Source: Sulfuritalea sp. (GTDB lineage: Bacteria; Pseudomonadota; Gammaproteobacteria; Burkholderiales; Rhodocyclaceae). From it: a stretch of 64,000 nt of DNA. Shown piece after piece: positions 52,401-62,295 of the stretch. Each line of letters starts with the position of its first letter. Within the stretch, counting starts at the first letter, position 1. The stretch covers positions 34,820-98,819 of the forward strand of contig JAOTRV010000015.1 of assembly GCA_030247575.1 (NCBI GenBank). The letters run 5' to 3'. The notes under the pieces were generated by a model. The model saw only the letters and a list, made by a program, of their open reading frames with translations. It did no database searches and was not told the origin of the DNA. Position numbers and translations under genes: made by a program.

Positions 52401-52628
52401 TCAACTTCTTTGCAAGAACCTTTCCGGATCGACATCGGCCTGCTTGAGGATGGCGCGTAGGGTGCCTTCGGGCATGTCGCCGGGATGATTGGGGATGGTG
52501 GTGTAGCGATTGCTCGCCGCGTTGAGCCAGATTTCATGACTGCCCGCCGCTTGGCGATGAAACTCGAAGCCCAGTTGCTTGAGCCGCTTGACGATCTCCC
52601 GATAACTGAAACCCGCCAGCCGCCCCAT
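52401..52628 (-). CDS. hicA: HicA-type mRNA interferase toxin
   Basis: This 75-residue protein is a HicA-family toxin with a dsRBD-like fold. The expected catalytic histidine is in AGSHEIW (about residue 31), and PNHPGDMPEGTLRAILKQA (about 46-64) is the conserved C-terminal block. HicA cleaves mRNA in a translation-independent way. Its start overlaps the stop of the antitoxin gene (TGATG), so the two are coupled, with the antitoxin first. The operon sits among mobile repeats, consistent with horizontal acquisition. Confidence 0.9.
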   Translation of the reverse strand: MGRLAGFSYREIVKRLKQLGFEFHRQAAGSHEIWLNAASNRYTTIPNHPGDMPEGTLRAILKQADVDPERFLQRS

Positions 52629-52855
52629 CAGACTGCAACAATAAGCGGATAGTCGAAGGACTCGGTCAGGGGCGGCAGCGAAGCATCGGTCACGTCGGTC
52701 TGCGACTCGATCAATTTCTTGGCCACGTCGCGGGCAATTTCCACGGTTTCCTGCAGTGTGCGCCCTTGTGCGATCAAACCCTGCACCTCGTCGCTGGTGG
52801 CCAGATAGACCCCCTCCGGCAATTTCTCGATGTGCAACTGAATCATGTGTTCCAT
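52628..52855 (-). CDS. hicB: HicB-type antitoxin
   Basis: This 75-residue HicB-like protein has a partially degraded RNase H fold: IQLHIEKLPEGVYLATSDEVQGLIAQGRTLQETVEIARDVAKKLIE, the usual HicB N-terminal domain. It has no recognisable C-terminal DNA-binding domain, so autoregulation may need another route. AGGAGCCATACC precedes the ATG at 52855; longer frames to 52954 lack support. It is transcribed first, before hicA, the reverse of the classical hicAB order. Confidence 0.85.
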   Translation of the reverse strand: MEHMIQLHIEKLPEGVYLATSDEVQGLIAQGRTLQETVEIARDVAKKLIESQTDVTDASLPPLTESFDYPLIVAV

Positions 52856-53048
52856 GGTATGGCTCCTGAACAGCCCACGCAGCCTTGACTTAGCGCTTAG
52901 CGTGTTGAATCCGATTACAGTGCCGCGGGCCAGAAAATCAAACCCATCAACCAATCCGGCACACTCTTCTTCGTCTCTGGCGACAACCGGCTCGCGGCCT
53001 TGAACTGTAGCAGGATTTGAGTTTCAAGAATATTTGCAAGCAAAGATC

Positions 53049-53162
53049 AAAGGGGCCAAGCTCGAACTGAATTCACAAAGCCGCTGAAAGTAGGCGCTGG
53101 CGACACGGCGGCATTCAGACCGATCAAATAGATAACCGAGTTAATTCGAGCCTGGCCCCTTT
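53049..53162. mobile_element. Mini-element (114 bp) related to the RAYT element
   Basis: A slightly diverged forward repeat (AAAGGGGCCAAGCTCGAACT, 53049-53068) and an inverted copy (AATTCGAGCCTGGCCCCTTT, 53143-53162) bound 74 bases without a gene. Inside, 53083-53110 matches the motif at 51416-51443 of the RAYT element in 25 of 28 bases. This looks like a non-autonomous (MITE/REPIN-like) relative. Confidence 0.7.
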
Positions 53163-53195
53163 TCCTTCTTTTCCTTTCTTTTCCCCTTTTCCCAG

Positions 53196-53330
53196 TTGCT
53201 CGGCAATCCCGACGGCGGCCAGTACGTCGCCGCCAAGGCGCCGGAAACCGAGCCGGTTCCCGCACCAGCCGCGGCAGCGCCCGCCGCCCGAGCCAAGCCG
53301 CCGGGCGCGAAGAAGCCCAAGGGCCGTTAA
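53196..53330 (+). pseudogene. C-terminal remnant of a truncated gene
   Basis: The frame ending at TAA 53328-53330 encodes NPDGGQYVAAKAPETEPV, then an Ala/Pro-rich stretch and a basic end (GAKKPKGR), with typical host codon use. It has no proper start and follows directly on a pyrimidine-rich tract next to the mini-element. It looks like the 3' end of a host gene whose 5' part is lost. I do not recognise the parent gene. Confidence 0.4.
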
Positions 53331-53497
53331 GCGATACGGACAAACCGGGTCGGGCATATCATTCCGCAGTGCAGCATTTCGGCCGGCATCACGCCGGGCC
53401 GGCCAATCCCCTCGCGATTGCTGCGGGCTGCGCCCCGGACGCGGGCTCGGGAGTGCCCTGTCTGCCGATAAGGGCGATTTGGCGGTCAAAAAAGTCG

Positions 53498-53526
53498 TTT
53501 ACAGCCCAACGTACAATCAGTATCAT
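53498..53526 (+). promoter_or_regulatory. Predicted livK promoter
   Basis: TTTACA (53498-53503), 17 bases and TATCAT (53521-53526) lie about 100 bases before the livK start, inside an AT-rich 80-bp stretch. No other good promoter is seen for the transporter/beta-oxidation cluster. Confidence 0.5.
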
Positions 53527-53624
53527 TTTACGTGTATTACAGAACTATGTTCCGCTAAGCAGAACTCCACGATCCAGCCGTCCGTTTTTGCCTAGACCGG
53601 TTTACCTAAAGGAGGAGACACCCA

Positions 53625-54863
53625 ATGAAGAACAAGTTTGCCAAACACCTCGCGCTCGGCGCGAGCGCCCTGTTGATCGGCGGCAGCGCTTTCGCCCAGG
53701 TCAAGATCGCCTACATCGACCCGCTCTCCGGTCCCTTCGCCAACGTCGGCGAGGCCGGCCTCAAGGGCTTCAAGGAAGCCGCCGAGGTCCTGGTCAACCA
53801 GAAGGGCGGCATCATGGGCCAGAAGCTCGAATTCACGGGCTTCGACAACAAGGGCAGCCCGCAGGAAACCCAGATCCAGCTGAAGGCCGCGATCGACCAG
53901 GGCTTCCGCTTCGTCACGCTGGGCAACGGCTCCGGCGCCGCCCATTCGCTGATCGACGCGGTCAACAAGTGGAACGCGCGCAACCCGGACAAGACCGTGC
54001 TGTTCTTCAACTATGCGGCGGTCGACCCGACGCTGACCAACGAGAAGTGCAGCTTCTGGCACTTCCGCTTCGACGCCAACACCGAAATGAAGATGGAAGC
54101 GATCTCCAACTTCATGGAAAAGGACAAGAAGATCAAGAAGGTCTTCATCATCGGCCAGGACTACGCCCACGGCCACCAGGTGGCGAAATACACCAAGGAG
54201 ATGCTGGCGAAGAAGCGCAAGGACATCAAGATCGTCGGCGAGGACCTGCATCCGATCGGCCGCGTCAAGGACTTCGCTCCCTACATCGCCAAGATCAAGG
54301 CCTCCGGCGCCGACACCGTGGTCACCGGCAACTGGGGCAACGACCTCTCGCTGCTGATCAAGGCGGCCAAGGATGCCGGCCTCAAGGCGCGCTTCTTCAC
54401 CTACTACGCGGGCGGCCTCGGCACGCCGCAGGCGATGGGCGCGGCCGGCGAGAACCTGGTGCTGCAGCTCACCGAGTGGCACATGAACGTGCCGACGGTG
54501 TCGACCGAGAAGTTCGCACTGGATTTCAACAAGAAGTATCCCGGCGTGTGGTTCTACTACCTGCGCGTCAACAACATGGTGCAGATGGTGGCCCAGGCGA
54601 TGAATACCGCAAAGTCCACCGATCCGAAAGCCGTCGCGCTGGCGCTGGAGGACATGCGCTTCAAGGTCGACACCGGCGAGGTCTGGATGCGCAAGAGCGA
54701 CCACCAGGCGATGCAGCCCTTGTACATCTCGATCTTCAGCAAGGCCGACGGCAAGACGGTCAAGCATGATTCCGAGGGCACGGGCTATGGCTGGAAGACC
54801 CTGGCGACGATCTCGCAGCGCGATTCGCAGCTGCCGACGTCATGCATCATGGAACGTCCGTAG
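53625..54863 (+). CDS. livK: Branched-chain amino acid-type ABC transporter, substrate-binding protein
   Basis: This 412-residue periplasmic binding protein has a Sec signal peptide (KHLALGASALLIGGSAFAQ, cleavage before VKIAYIDP). A type I periplasmic binding fold follows, with NVGEAGLKGFKEAAEVLVN and GGIMGQKLEF, then a second lobe around VFIIGQDYAHGHQVAKY. Members of this family bind leucine-type amino acids but many take up aromatic or short-chain acids or amides. The strong AAGGAGGA ribosome-binding site fits high expression. It heads the livKHMGF cluster; a beta-oxidation set follows the transporter, suggesting the substrate is a carboxylic acid rather than leucine. Confidence 0.93.
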   Translation: MKNKFAKHLALGASALLIGGSAFAQVKIAYIDPLSGPFANVGEAGLKGFKEAAEVLVNQKGGIMGQKLEFTGFDNKGSPQETQIQLKAAIDQGFRFVTLGNGSGAAHSLIDAVNKWNARNPDKTVLFFNYAAVDPTLTNEKCSFWHFRFDANTEMKMEAISNFMEKDKKIKKVFIIGQDYAHGHQVAKYTKEMLAKKRKDIKIVGEDLHPIGRVKDFAPYIAKIKASGADTVVTGNWGNDLSLLIKAAKDAGLKARFFTYYAGGLGTPQAMGAAGENLVLQLTEWHMNVPTVSTEKFALDFNKKYPGVWFYYLRVNNMVQMVAQAMNTAKSTDPKAVALALEDMRFKVDTGEVWMRKSDHQAMQPLYISIFSKADGKTVKHDSEGTGYGWKTLATISQRDSQLPTSCIMERP

Positions 54864-54888
54864 GTAAAGCCAAGCCGGGAAACCGTTA

Positions 54889-54963
54889 ACCACAGAGGCA
54901 CAGAGACACGGAGAGAGGCTGGAAAGCCTTTTGATCTTCTCTGTGCCTCTGTGTCTCTGTGGT
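54889..54963. repeat. Large inverted dispersed repeat CACAGAGGCACAGAGACAC
   Basis: ACCACAGAGGCACAGAGACA (from 54889) pairs with the mirror sequence ending GGT at 54963 over about 25 bases, with one or two mismatches and a 25-base centre. It belongs to a widely dispersed class of intergenic repeats in proteobacteria and lies within the liv operon, between livK and livH. Confidence 0.85.
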
Positions 54964-55023
54964 GAAAGGTGTTGAATTGCTTTCCAGACCGCTTCAATAT
55001 TCCCTGTAGCATAAGGAGGTCCA

Positions 55024-55962
55024 GTGGAGTTCGTCGTCATCTCGCTGCTGAACGGCATCACTTATGGGCTGTTGCTGTTCATGCTGTCCAGCGGCCTGAC
55101 GCTGATTTTCAGCATGATGGGCATCCTCAATTTCGCCCACGCCAGCTTCTACATGCTCGGCGCCTATTTCGCCTACCAGATCAGCACCTGGGTCGGCTTC
55201 TGGCCGGGCCTGCTGGTCGCCCCGCTGCTGGTCGGCGCCGTCGGCGCGGCCGTGGAGCGCTACGGCCTGCGCCGCGCCCACCGGTTCGGCCACGTCGCCG
55301 AACTGCTGTTCACCTTCGGCCTCGCCTTCCTCGTCGAAGAAGTGGTGCACCTGATCTGGGGCAAGACTTCGGTCGACTACAAGATTCCGGTCGAACTCGA
55401 CGGCACGCTGTTCACGCTGTTCGCGACCGACTTCCCGATTTACAAGGGCTTCATGATGCTGGTTTCGGTCGGCATGCTGGTCGCACTCTATGCGCTACTG
55501 ACCCGCACCCGCATCGGCCTCATCATCCAGGCCGCGCTGACCAAGCCCGACATGGTCGAAGCGCTGGGCCACAACGTGCCGCGCATCTTCATGCTGGTCT
55601 TCGGCGGCGGCACGGCGCTGGCGGGGCTGGCCGGCGTCATCGGCGGCAATGCCTTCATCACCGAACCGGGCATGGCCGCGGCGGTGGGCAGCATCGTCTT
55701 CGTCGTGGTCGTGGTCGGCGGCCTCGGCTCGCTGGGCGGAGCCTTCGTCGCCTCGCTGCTGATCGGCTGCATCCAGACCTTCTCGATCGCGCTGACCATA
55801 TCCATCACCGACGTCTTCGCCCTGATCGGCGTCACGCTGCCCGAAGGTTCGCAGGTGGCGCGGCTGACCATTACCCAGCTGGCGCCGGTGCTGCCCTACC
55901 TGCTGATGGTCGCCATCCTGATCTTCCGCCCGCGCGGCCTGATGGGGGCGCGCGAATCATGA
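55024..55962 (+). CDS. livH: Branched-chain amino acid-type ABC transporter permease LivH
   Basis: This 312-residue permease has about eight helices and the LivH pattern: LLNGITYGLLLFMLSSGLTLIFSMMGILNFAHASFYMLG at the N-terminus and GRNTPLG-type coupling replaced by GHNVPRIFMLVFGGGTALAGLAGV. It pairs with LivM. The GTG start at 55024 has AAGGAGGT at good spacing, the strongest site in this cluster, which offsets the inserted repeat upstream. Its stop overlaps livM (ATGA). Confidence 0.93.
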   Translation: MEFVVISLLNGITYGLLLFMLSSGLTLIFSMMGILNFAHASFYMLGAYFAYQISTWVGFWPGLLVAPLLVGAVGAAVERYGLRRAHRFGHVAELLFTFGLAFLVEEVVHLIWGKTSVDYKIPVELDGTLFTLFATDFPIYKGFMMLVSVGMLVALYALLTRTRIGLIIQAALTKPDMVEALGHNVPRIFMLVFGGGTALAGLAGVIGGNAFITEPGMAAAVGSIVFVVVVVGGLGSLGGAFVASLLIGCIQTFSIALTISITDVFALIGVTLPEGSQVARLTITQLAPVLPYLLMVAILIFRPRGLMGARES

Positions 55963-57233
55963 ATAGCGCCGTGTTCAACCACGGCCGCCTGCTGCTCTGG
56001 GGCGGCTTCCTGGCGCTGGCCTTCGCCCTGCCGCTGGTGTTCAAGAGCGGCTTCCTGGTTTCGCTGCTGTGCCAGATCGGCATCATGGTGGTCTTCGCCC
56101 TGTCCTACAACATGCTGCTGGGCCAGACCGGCCTGCTTTCCTTCGGCCATGCGGTCTATTACGGCATCGGCGCCTTCGTCACCATGCACATGTTGAACAT
56201 CATCGGCAAGGACGGCGGCCCGCTGACGACCGCGCTGCTGCCGCTGGTCGGCGGTCTCGCCGGCATGCTGGCCGGCGTGGTGCTGGGCTACGTCACGACG
56301 AAAAAGGCCGGCACCACCTTCGCCATGATCTCGCTCGGCATCGGCGAACTGGTCGCCGCCTGCGCGCTGATGTTCCCCGGCTTCTTCGGCGGCGAAGGCG
56401 GCGTCTCGGGCAATCGCGTGGTCGGCAAGGGCAACCTGCTGGGATTCACCTGGGGACCGCAAGTCGAAATGTACGGGCTGATCGTGCTCTGGGCCTTCCT
56501 CGCCACGGTCGCCATGTTCGCCCTGACGCAGACGCCGCTGGGCCGCATGGCCAACGCCGTGCGGGACAATCCGGAGCGCGCCGAGTTCGTCGGCTACGAC
56601 ACGCAGCGCGTGCGCTACCTGATGCTGATCCTGTCGGGGTTGTTCGCCGGCATCGCCGGCAGCCTGACGGCGCTCAACTACGAAATCGTCACGTCGGAGA
56701 CCCTCAACGCCCACACCTCGGGCGTGGTGCTGCTGATGACCTTCGTCGGCGGCATCGGCTTCTTTTACGGGCCGATCATCGGCGCCATCCTGATCTCCGT
56801 GATGCAGATCGTGATCGGCGGCATGACGCACGCCTGGCTGCTGTATTTCGGGCTGTTCTTCCTGTTCATGGTGCTGATGGCGCCCGGCGGCATCGCCAGC
56901 GTCATCGCGATCCAGCGCAACCTGTGGCTGGCGGGACTGTTCGGCCGCATGGTGCCGCACTACCTCGCCGTCGCCCTGCCGGTGCTGATCCTGCTGGCCG
57001 GACTGGTCGGCCTGATCGAGATGAGCTACGCCCTGCTGGCCGGCGAAGGAGTCGGCGCCGGCGACACGGCGACGAAGGTCATGAAGATGGAACTCCACCT
57101 CAATACACCCGGCCCGTGGCTGGCGGCGCTGGGCGTCACCGCGGCCGGACTCGTTCTCACGCGCTGGATCGGCGGCCGCACCCGCGCGGCGTGGAATTCC
57201 GCACTGGCGACACTGCATGGGGATAAATCGTGA
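55959..57233 (+). CDS. livM: Branched-chain amino acid-type ABC transporter permease LivM
   Basis: This 424-residue permease has the LivM core (about 1-330; LSYNMLLGQTGLLSFGHAVYYGIGAF near 45-70, TPLGRMANAVRDNPERAEFVGY near 190-211). A C-terminal extension of about 90 residues adds two or more helices (VALPVLILLAGLVGLIEMSYALL and PWLAALGVTAAGLVLTRWI). Extended LivM proteins are known but not universal. The start overlaps the livH stop (ATGA). A repeat-containing spacer separates it from livG. Confidence 0.92.
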   Translation: MNSAVFNHGRLLLWGGFLALAFALPLVFKSGFLVSLLCQIGIMVVFALSYNMLLGQTGLLSFGHAVYYGIGAFVTMHMLNIIGKDGGPLTTALLPLVGGLAGMLAGVVLGYVTTKKAGTTFAMISLGIGELVAACALMFPGFFGGEGGVSGNRVVGKGNLLGFTWGPQVEMYGLIVLWAFLATVAMFALTQTPLGRMANAVRDNPERAEFVGYDTQRVRYLMLILSGLFAGIAGSLTALNYEIVTSETLNAHTSGVVLLMTFVGGIGFFYGPIIGAILISVMQIVIGGMTHAWLLYFGLFFLFMVLMAPGGIASVIAIQRNLWLAGLFGRMVPHYLAVALPVLILLAGLVGLIEMSYALLAGEGVGAGDTATKVMKMELHLNTPGPWLAALGVTAAGLVLTRWIGGRTRAAWNSALATLHGDKS

Positions 57234-57251
57234 GCCTGCAAGAAGCATTTG

Positions 57252-57339
57252 ATCCGCAGATTTCGCCGATTGACGCAGATGGATCAGGGCATTGCTTGGC
57301 GCCGGCCGCTTCGCTCGTCTCTATGCGTAATCTGCGGAT
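57252..57339. repeat. Inverted dispersed repeat ATCCGCAGATT
   Basis: Perfect 11-base arms, ATCCGCAGATT (57252-57262) and its complement (57329-57339), enclose a region with related units (GATTGACGCAGAT, CTATGCGTAATC). It occupies most of the 124-bp gap between livM and livG and belongs to a second widely dispersed class of intergenic repeats. Confidence 0.75.
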
Positions 57340-57357
57340 GAAGCCAAGGTTTCCAAG

Positions 57358-58116
57358 ATGAGTTCCCCCGCCATCCGCATCACCGGCCTGAAAAAGAATT
57401 TCGGCGCCAGCGAAATCATCCGCGGCGTCGATCTCGACATCCATCGCGGCGAGCGCCACGCCATCATCGGCCCCAACGGCGCCGGCAAGTCCACGCTGTT
57501 CCACCTGATCAGCGCGCGCCTGCCGGTGTCTGCCGGCGTCATCGAGCTCAAGGGCGAGAACGTGGTCGGCCTCAAGCCCTTTGAGATCAACCGCAAGGGC
57601 CTGTCGCGCAGCTTCCAGATCACCAACATCTTCCACAACCTGTCGGTGTTTGAGAACCTGCGCTGCGCGGTGCTGTGGTCGCTGGGCTATCGCTACTCGT
57701 TCTGGCAACGCCTGGCCGGGCTTGCGGACGCGCGCCTGCGCGCCGAGGCGGTGATGGAGGACATCGGGCTGGCCAAACGCCGCGACACACCGGCCGGCAT
57801 CCTCTCCTACGCCGAACAACGCGCGCTGGAAATCGGCATCACCATCGCCAGCGGCGCCGACGTGATCCTGCTCGACGAGCCGACCGCCGGCATGAGCCGC
57901 TCGGAAACCGACGACGCCGTGGCGCTGATCCGCCGCGTCACCGAGGGCAAGACCCTGGTCATGGTCGAGCACGACATGGGCGTGGTGTTCGGCCTCGCCG
58001 ACCGCATCTCGGTGCTGGTCTACGGCCAGATCATCGCCACCGACGCGCCGGCCGCCATTCGCTGCAATGCCGCCGTGCAGGAAGCCTATCTTGGAACCAG
58101 CCTCAATCATGACTGA
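57358..58116 (+). CDS. livG: Branched-chain amino acid-type ABC transporter ATPase LivG
   Basis: This 252-residue ABC ATPase has canonical Walker A GPNGAGKST (about 40-48), a signature region LSYAEQRALEIG (about 155-166, a LivG variant of LSGGQ), Walker B VILLDEPTAGMS and a switch histidine in VEHDMGVVF. With LivF it energises the LivHM pore. The ATG at 57358 follows a repeat-containing spacer and has only a weak ribosome-binding site (CCAAGG-type). It overlaps livF by eight bases. Confidence 0.94.
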   Translation: MSSPAIRITGLKKNFGASEIIRGVDLDIHRGERHAIIGPNGAGKSTLFHLISARLPVSAGVIELKGENVVGLKPFEINRKGLSRSFQITNIFHNLSVFENLRCAVLWSLGYRYSFWQRLAGLADARLRAEAVMEDIGLAKRRDTPAGILSYAEQRALEIGITIASGADVILLDEPTAGMSRSETDDAVALIRRVTEGKTLVMVEHDMGVVFGLADRISVLVYGQIIATDAPAAIRCNAAVQEAYLGTSLNHD

Positions 58117-58837
58117 GCCGACCGTCGCCGCGCCGCAAGCCATGCTGCAAGTCAGCGACCTCCATGCCTACTACGGCAAGAGCCACGTCCTGCATGGCGT
58201 CAACCTGCACGTCAAGCCCGGCGAAATCGTCTGCCTGCTCGGCCGCAATGGCGTCGGCCGCTCGACCACCGCCAAGGCCGTGATGGGCCAGGTCGTCGCG
58301 CGCGGCAAAATCAGCTTCAAGGGCCGCGACATCCTCGGCATGAAGGCCTACGAAATCGCCCGCTGCGGCATCGGCTACGTGCCCGAAGACCGTTCGATCT
58401 TTCCCGACCTGACGGTGCGGCAGAACCTGATGCTCGGCGTCAAGGATACCAAGGCCATCGGACGCTGGAACATCGACGACATGTACGCCCTCTTCCCGCG
58501 CCTCAAGGAACGCGACAGCACCCCCGGCGGCGTGCTCTCCGGCGGCGAGCAGCAGATGCTGACCCTGTGCCGGACGCTGATGGGCGACCCGGACCTGATC
58601 ATGATCGACGAGCCGACCGAAGGCCTGGCGCCGAAGATCGTCGAGCTGGTCGGGCAGTTCCTGCAGGAGGTGCGCAACCGCGGCATCTCGATCCTGCTCA
58701 TCGAACAGAAGCTGGCCATCGCGCTCGACATTTCCGAGCGGCTCTATCTCATGGGCCACGGCCACATCGTCTTCGAAGGCACGCCGGCCGACCTCAAGAA
58801 CAACGACGCCATCCGCAAGGAATGGCTGGAAGTATGA
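58109..58837 (+). CDS. livF: Branched-chain amino acid-type ABC transporter ATPase LivF
   Basis: This 242-residue ABC ATPase has signature LSGGEQQMLTLCR (about 147-159), Walker B LIMIDEPTEGLAP and the switch region LIEQ. The Walker A reads GRNGVGRSTT (about 43-52): the invariant lysine is arginine. I recall this variant in some betaproteobacterial LivF proteins, so it may be functional in the heterodimer with the canonical LivG. The ATG at 58109 overlaps the end of livG; no independent ribosome-binding site is needed. The beta-oxidation gene follows 28 bases later. Confidence 0.93.
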   Translation: MTEPTVAAPQAMLQVSDLHAYYGKSHVLHGVNLHVKPGEIVCLLGRNGVGRSTTAKAVMGQVVARGKISFKGRDILGMKAYEIARCGIGYVPEDRSIFPDLTVRQNLMLGVKDTKAIGRWNIDDMYALFPRLKERDSTPGGVLSGGEQQMLTLCRTLMGDPDLIMIDEPTEGLAPKIVELVGQFLQEVRNRGISILLIEQKLAIALDISERLYLMGHGHIVFEGTPADLKNNDAIRKEWLEV

Positions 58838-58865
58838 ACCCCGATCATCTCAGCAAGGAGTCAGC

Positions 58866-60965
58866 ATGAGCAGCGCCAACTATGAAATGCACGGCAGCAC
58901 CGCCGTCATCACCCTCGACAACCCGCCGGTCAACGGCCTGGGCTACGGCCTGCGTTGCGGCATCGTCGCCGGCATCGACAAGGCGACGGCCGACCCCGCC
59001 GTCAAGGCCGTGGTGCTGATCGGTTCCGACCGCGCTTTCTCGGGCGGTGCCGACATCCGCGAATTCGGCTCGCCGAAATCCTATGCCGAACCCAACCTCT
59101 TGACCGTGATCCGCATCGTCGAGGCCTGCCCCAAGCCGGTGGTCGCCGCGATCGGCGGCGTCTGCATGGGCGGCGGCCTCGAACTCACCCTGGGCTGCCA
59201 CTTCCGCGTCGCCATCGCCGGCGCTTCGATCGCCCTGCCGGAGATCAAGCTCGGGCTCCTGCCCGGCGCCGGAGGCACGCAGCGCATGCCGCGCATCATC
59301 GGCGTCGAAGCCGCGCTGAACCTGATCCTGTCGGGCAATCCGGTGCCCTCCGAAAAGTTCAAGGGCACACCGCTGTTCGACGAATTCATAGAGGGTAACG
59401 GCGGCGACCTGCTCAAGGGCGCCTTGGCCTTCGCCGACAAAGTGGTCGCCGAAAAGCGGCCGCTGAAGCGCATCCGCGACATCAAGATCGACCAGCCGAA
59501 CCAGGAAGCCTTTTTCCAGTTCTCGCGCAACATGGTCAAGGGCGTCGCCGGTCCCTTCCCCGCGCCCTTCAAGTGCATCGACGCCGTGCAGACGGCACTG
59601 ACCAAGCCCTTCGAGGAGGGCATGAAGTTCGAGCGCGCCTGTTTCATCGAACTGATGGGCACGCCCGAATCGCGCGCGCTGCGCCACGCCTTCACCGGCG
59701 AACGCGCGGCGTCGAAGATTCCCGACGTGCCCGACGACACCCCGGTGCGCAAGATCGCCAAGGTCGGCGTGATCGGCGCCGGCACCATGGGCGGCGGCAT
59801 CACCATGAACTTCCTCAATGCGGGGATTCCGGTGACGATGCTCGAAATGAAGCAGGAAGCGCTGGACAAGGGCATCGCCACGATCCGCAAGAACTACGAG
59901 AACAGCATGAAGAAGGGCAAGCTGAGCCAGGAGAAGCTGGACCAGCGCATGGGCCTGCTGAAGGGCACGCTGTCCTATGACGACTTCAAGGACGCCGACC
60001 TGATCATCGAGGCGGTGTTCGAGGAGATCGGCGTCAAGGAAGCCGTGTTCAAGAAGCTCGACGAGATCGCCAAACCCGGCGCGATCCTCGCCTCCAACAC
60101 CTCGACGCTCGACGTAAACAAGATCGCCAATTTCACCAGGCGCCCGCAGGATGTCGTCGGCATGCACTTCTTCAGCCCGGCCAACGTCATGAAGCTGCTC
60201 GAAGTGGTGCGCGGCGCGGCCACCGCCAAGGACGTCATGGCCACGGTGATGCAGGTGGCGAAGAAGATCAGGAAGACCGCCGTCGTGTCGGGCGTCTGCG
60301 ACGGCTTCATCGGCAACCGCATGATCGAGCACTACGGCCGCGTCGCCGGCTTCCTGCTCGAAGAGGGCGCGACGCCGGCGCAGGTGGACAAGGCGCTGGA
60401 AAAGTGGGGCATGGCCATGGGCCCCTTCCGCATGGGCGACCTCGCCGGCAACGACATCGGCTGGGCGATCCGCAAGCGCCGCTATGTCGAGAAGCCTTCG
60501 ATCCGCTACGCCAAATTTGCCGACAAGCTTTGCGAGCAGGGCCGCTACGGCCAGAAGACCGGCAAGGGCTGGTACCTCTACCAGCCGGGCAACCGCAAAG
60601 CGATCCCCGATCCCGAAGTCGACACCATGCTGGAGGCCTATCGCAAGGAACTGGGCATCACGCCGCGCAAGATCTCTGACGCTGAAATCGTCCAGCGCTG
60701 CATCTACGCGCTGGTCAATGAAGGCGCGCGCATCCTCGAAGAAGGCATCGCCGCCCGCGCCTCCGACATCGACATGATCTACCTGACCGGCTATGGCTTC
60801 CCGCTGTTCCGCGGCGGCCCGATGCTGTATGCCGACGAGGTGGGCCTGTACAACGTCGCGCGCAGCATGCAGGAGTTCGCCGCCAGTTCCGGCGACAGCT
60901 TCTGGGAACCGGCGCCTCTGATCGCCAAGCGCGTCGCCGAAGGCAAATCGCTGACCGCCGCCTGA
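58866..60965 (+). CDS. Fused enoyl-CoA hydratase / 3-hydroxyacyl-CoA dehydrogenase
   Basis: This 699-residue FadB/FadJ-like bifunctional enzyme has an N-terminal crotonase domain (about 1-190; [15 protein letters not shown] and [19 protein letters not shown] hold the catalytic glutamates). A 3-hydroxyacyl-CoA dehydrogenase follows (about 295-690), with Rossmann motif [13 protein letters not shown], catalytic region [17 protein letters not shown] and DGFIGNRM. It performs two consecutive steps of beta-oxidation. The ATG follows AAGGAG and lies 28 bases after livF, so it is probably cotranscribed with the transporter. A separate FadA-type thiolase gene follows. The acyl chain it acts on cannot be deduced. 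Confidence 0.95.
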   Translation: MSSANYEMHGSTAVITLDNPPVNGLGYGLRCGIVAGIDKATADPAVKAVVLIGSDRAFSGGADIREFGSPKSYAEPNLLTVIRIVEACPKPVVAAIGGVCMGGGLELTLGCHFRVAIAGASIALPEIKLGLLPGAGGTQRMPRIIGVEAALNLILSGNPVPSEKFKGTPLFDEFIEGNGGDLLKGALAFADKVVAEKRPLKRIRDIKIDQPNQEAFFQFSRNMVKGVAGPFPAPFKCIDAVQTALTKPFEEGMKFERACFIELMGTPESRALRHAFTGERAASKIPDVPDDTPVRKIAKVGVIGAGTMGGGITMNFLNAGIPVTMLEMKQEALDKGIATIRKNYENSMKKGKLSQEKLDQRMGLLKGTLSYDDFKDADLIIEAVFEEIGVKEAVFKKLDEIAKPGAILASNTSTLDVNKIANFTRRPQDVVGMHFFSPANVMKLLEVVRGAATAKDVMATVMQVAKKIRKTAVVSGVCDGFIGNRMIEHYGRVAGFLLEEGATPAQVDKALEKWGMAMGPFRMGDLAGNDIGWAIRKRRYVEKPSIRYAKFADKLCEQGRYGQKTGKGWYLYQPGNRKAIPDPEVDTMLEAYRKELGITPRKISDAEIVQRCIYALVNEGARILEEGIAARASDIDMIYLTGYGFPLFRGGPMLYADEVGLYNVARSMQEFAASSGDSFWEPAPLIAKRVAEGKSLTAA

Positions 60966-60993
60966 GCCAAAAAACCGAATTCTGGAGAATCAC

Positions 60994-62172
<1,179 letters not shown>

Positions 62173-62194
62173 AACTTCCTGCTCATTCGGGTAC

Positions 62195-62261
62195 GTGGTT
62201 CGACAAGCTCACCACGAGCGGGATTCCTCTGTTTCCGATCGTCCTGAGCCTGTCGAAGGAC
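62195..62261. repeat. Dispersed repeat with TGAGCCTGTCGAAG arm
   Basis: GTGGTTCGACAAGCTCACCA (from 62195) and CCTGAGCCTGTCGAAGGA (62243-62260) form diverged inverted arms. The right arm is the same as in the repeat at 42858-42912. It lies in the 123-bp gap between the thiolase and SDR genes. Confidence 0.7.
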
Positions 62262-62295
62262 CTGTCGCTGCGGCAAATTTTTTGAAAGGACTTCC

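Noticed and set aside
54889-54963. Riboswitch or attenuator between livK and livH
   Set aside because: The sequence belongs to a recognisable dispersed inverted-repeat class and lacks a T-run; no ligand-binding architecture is visible.
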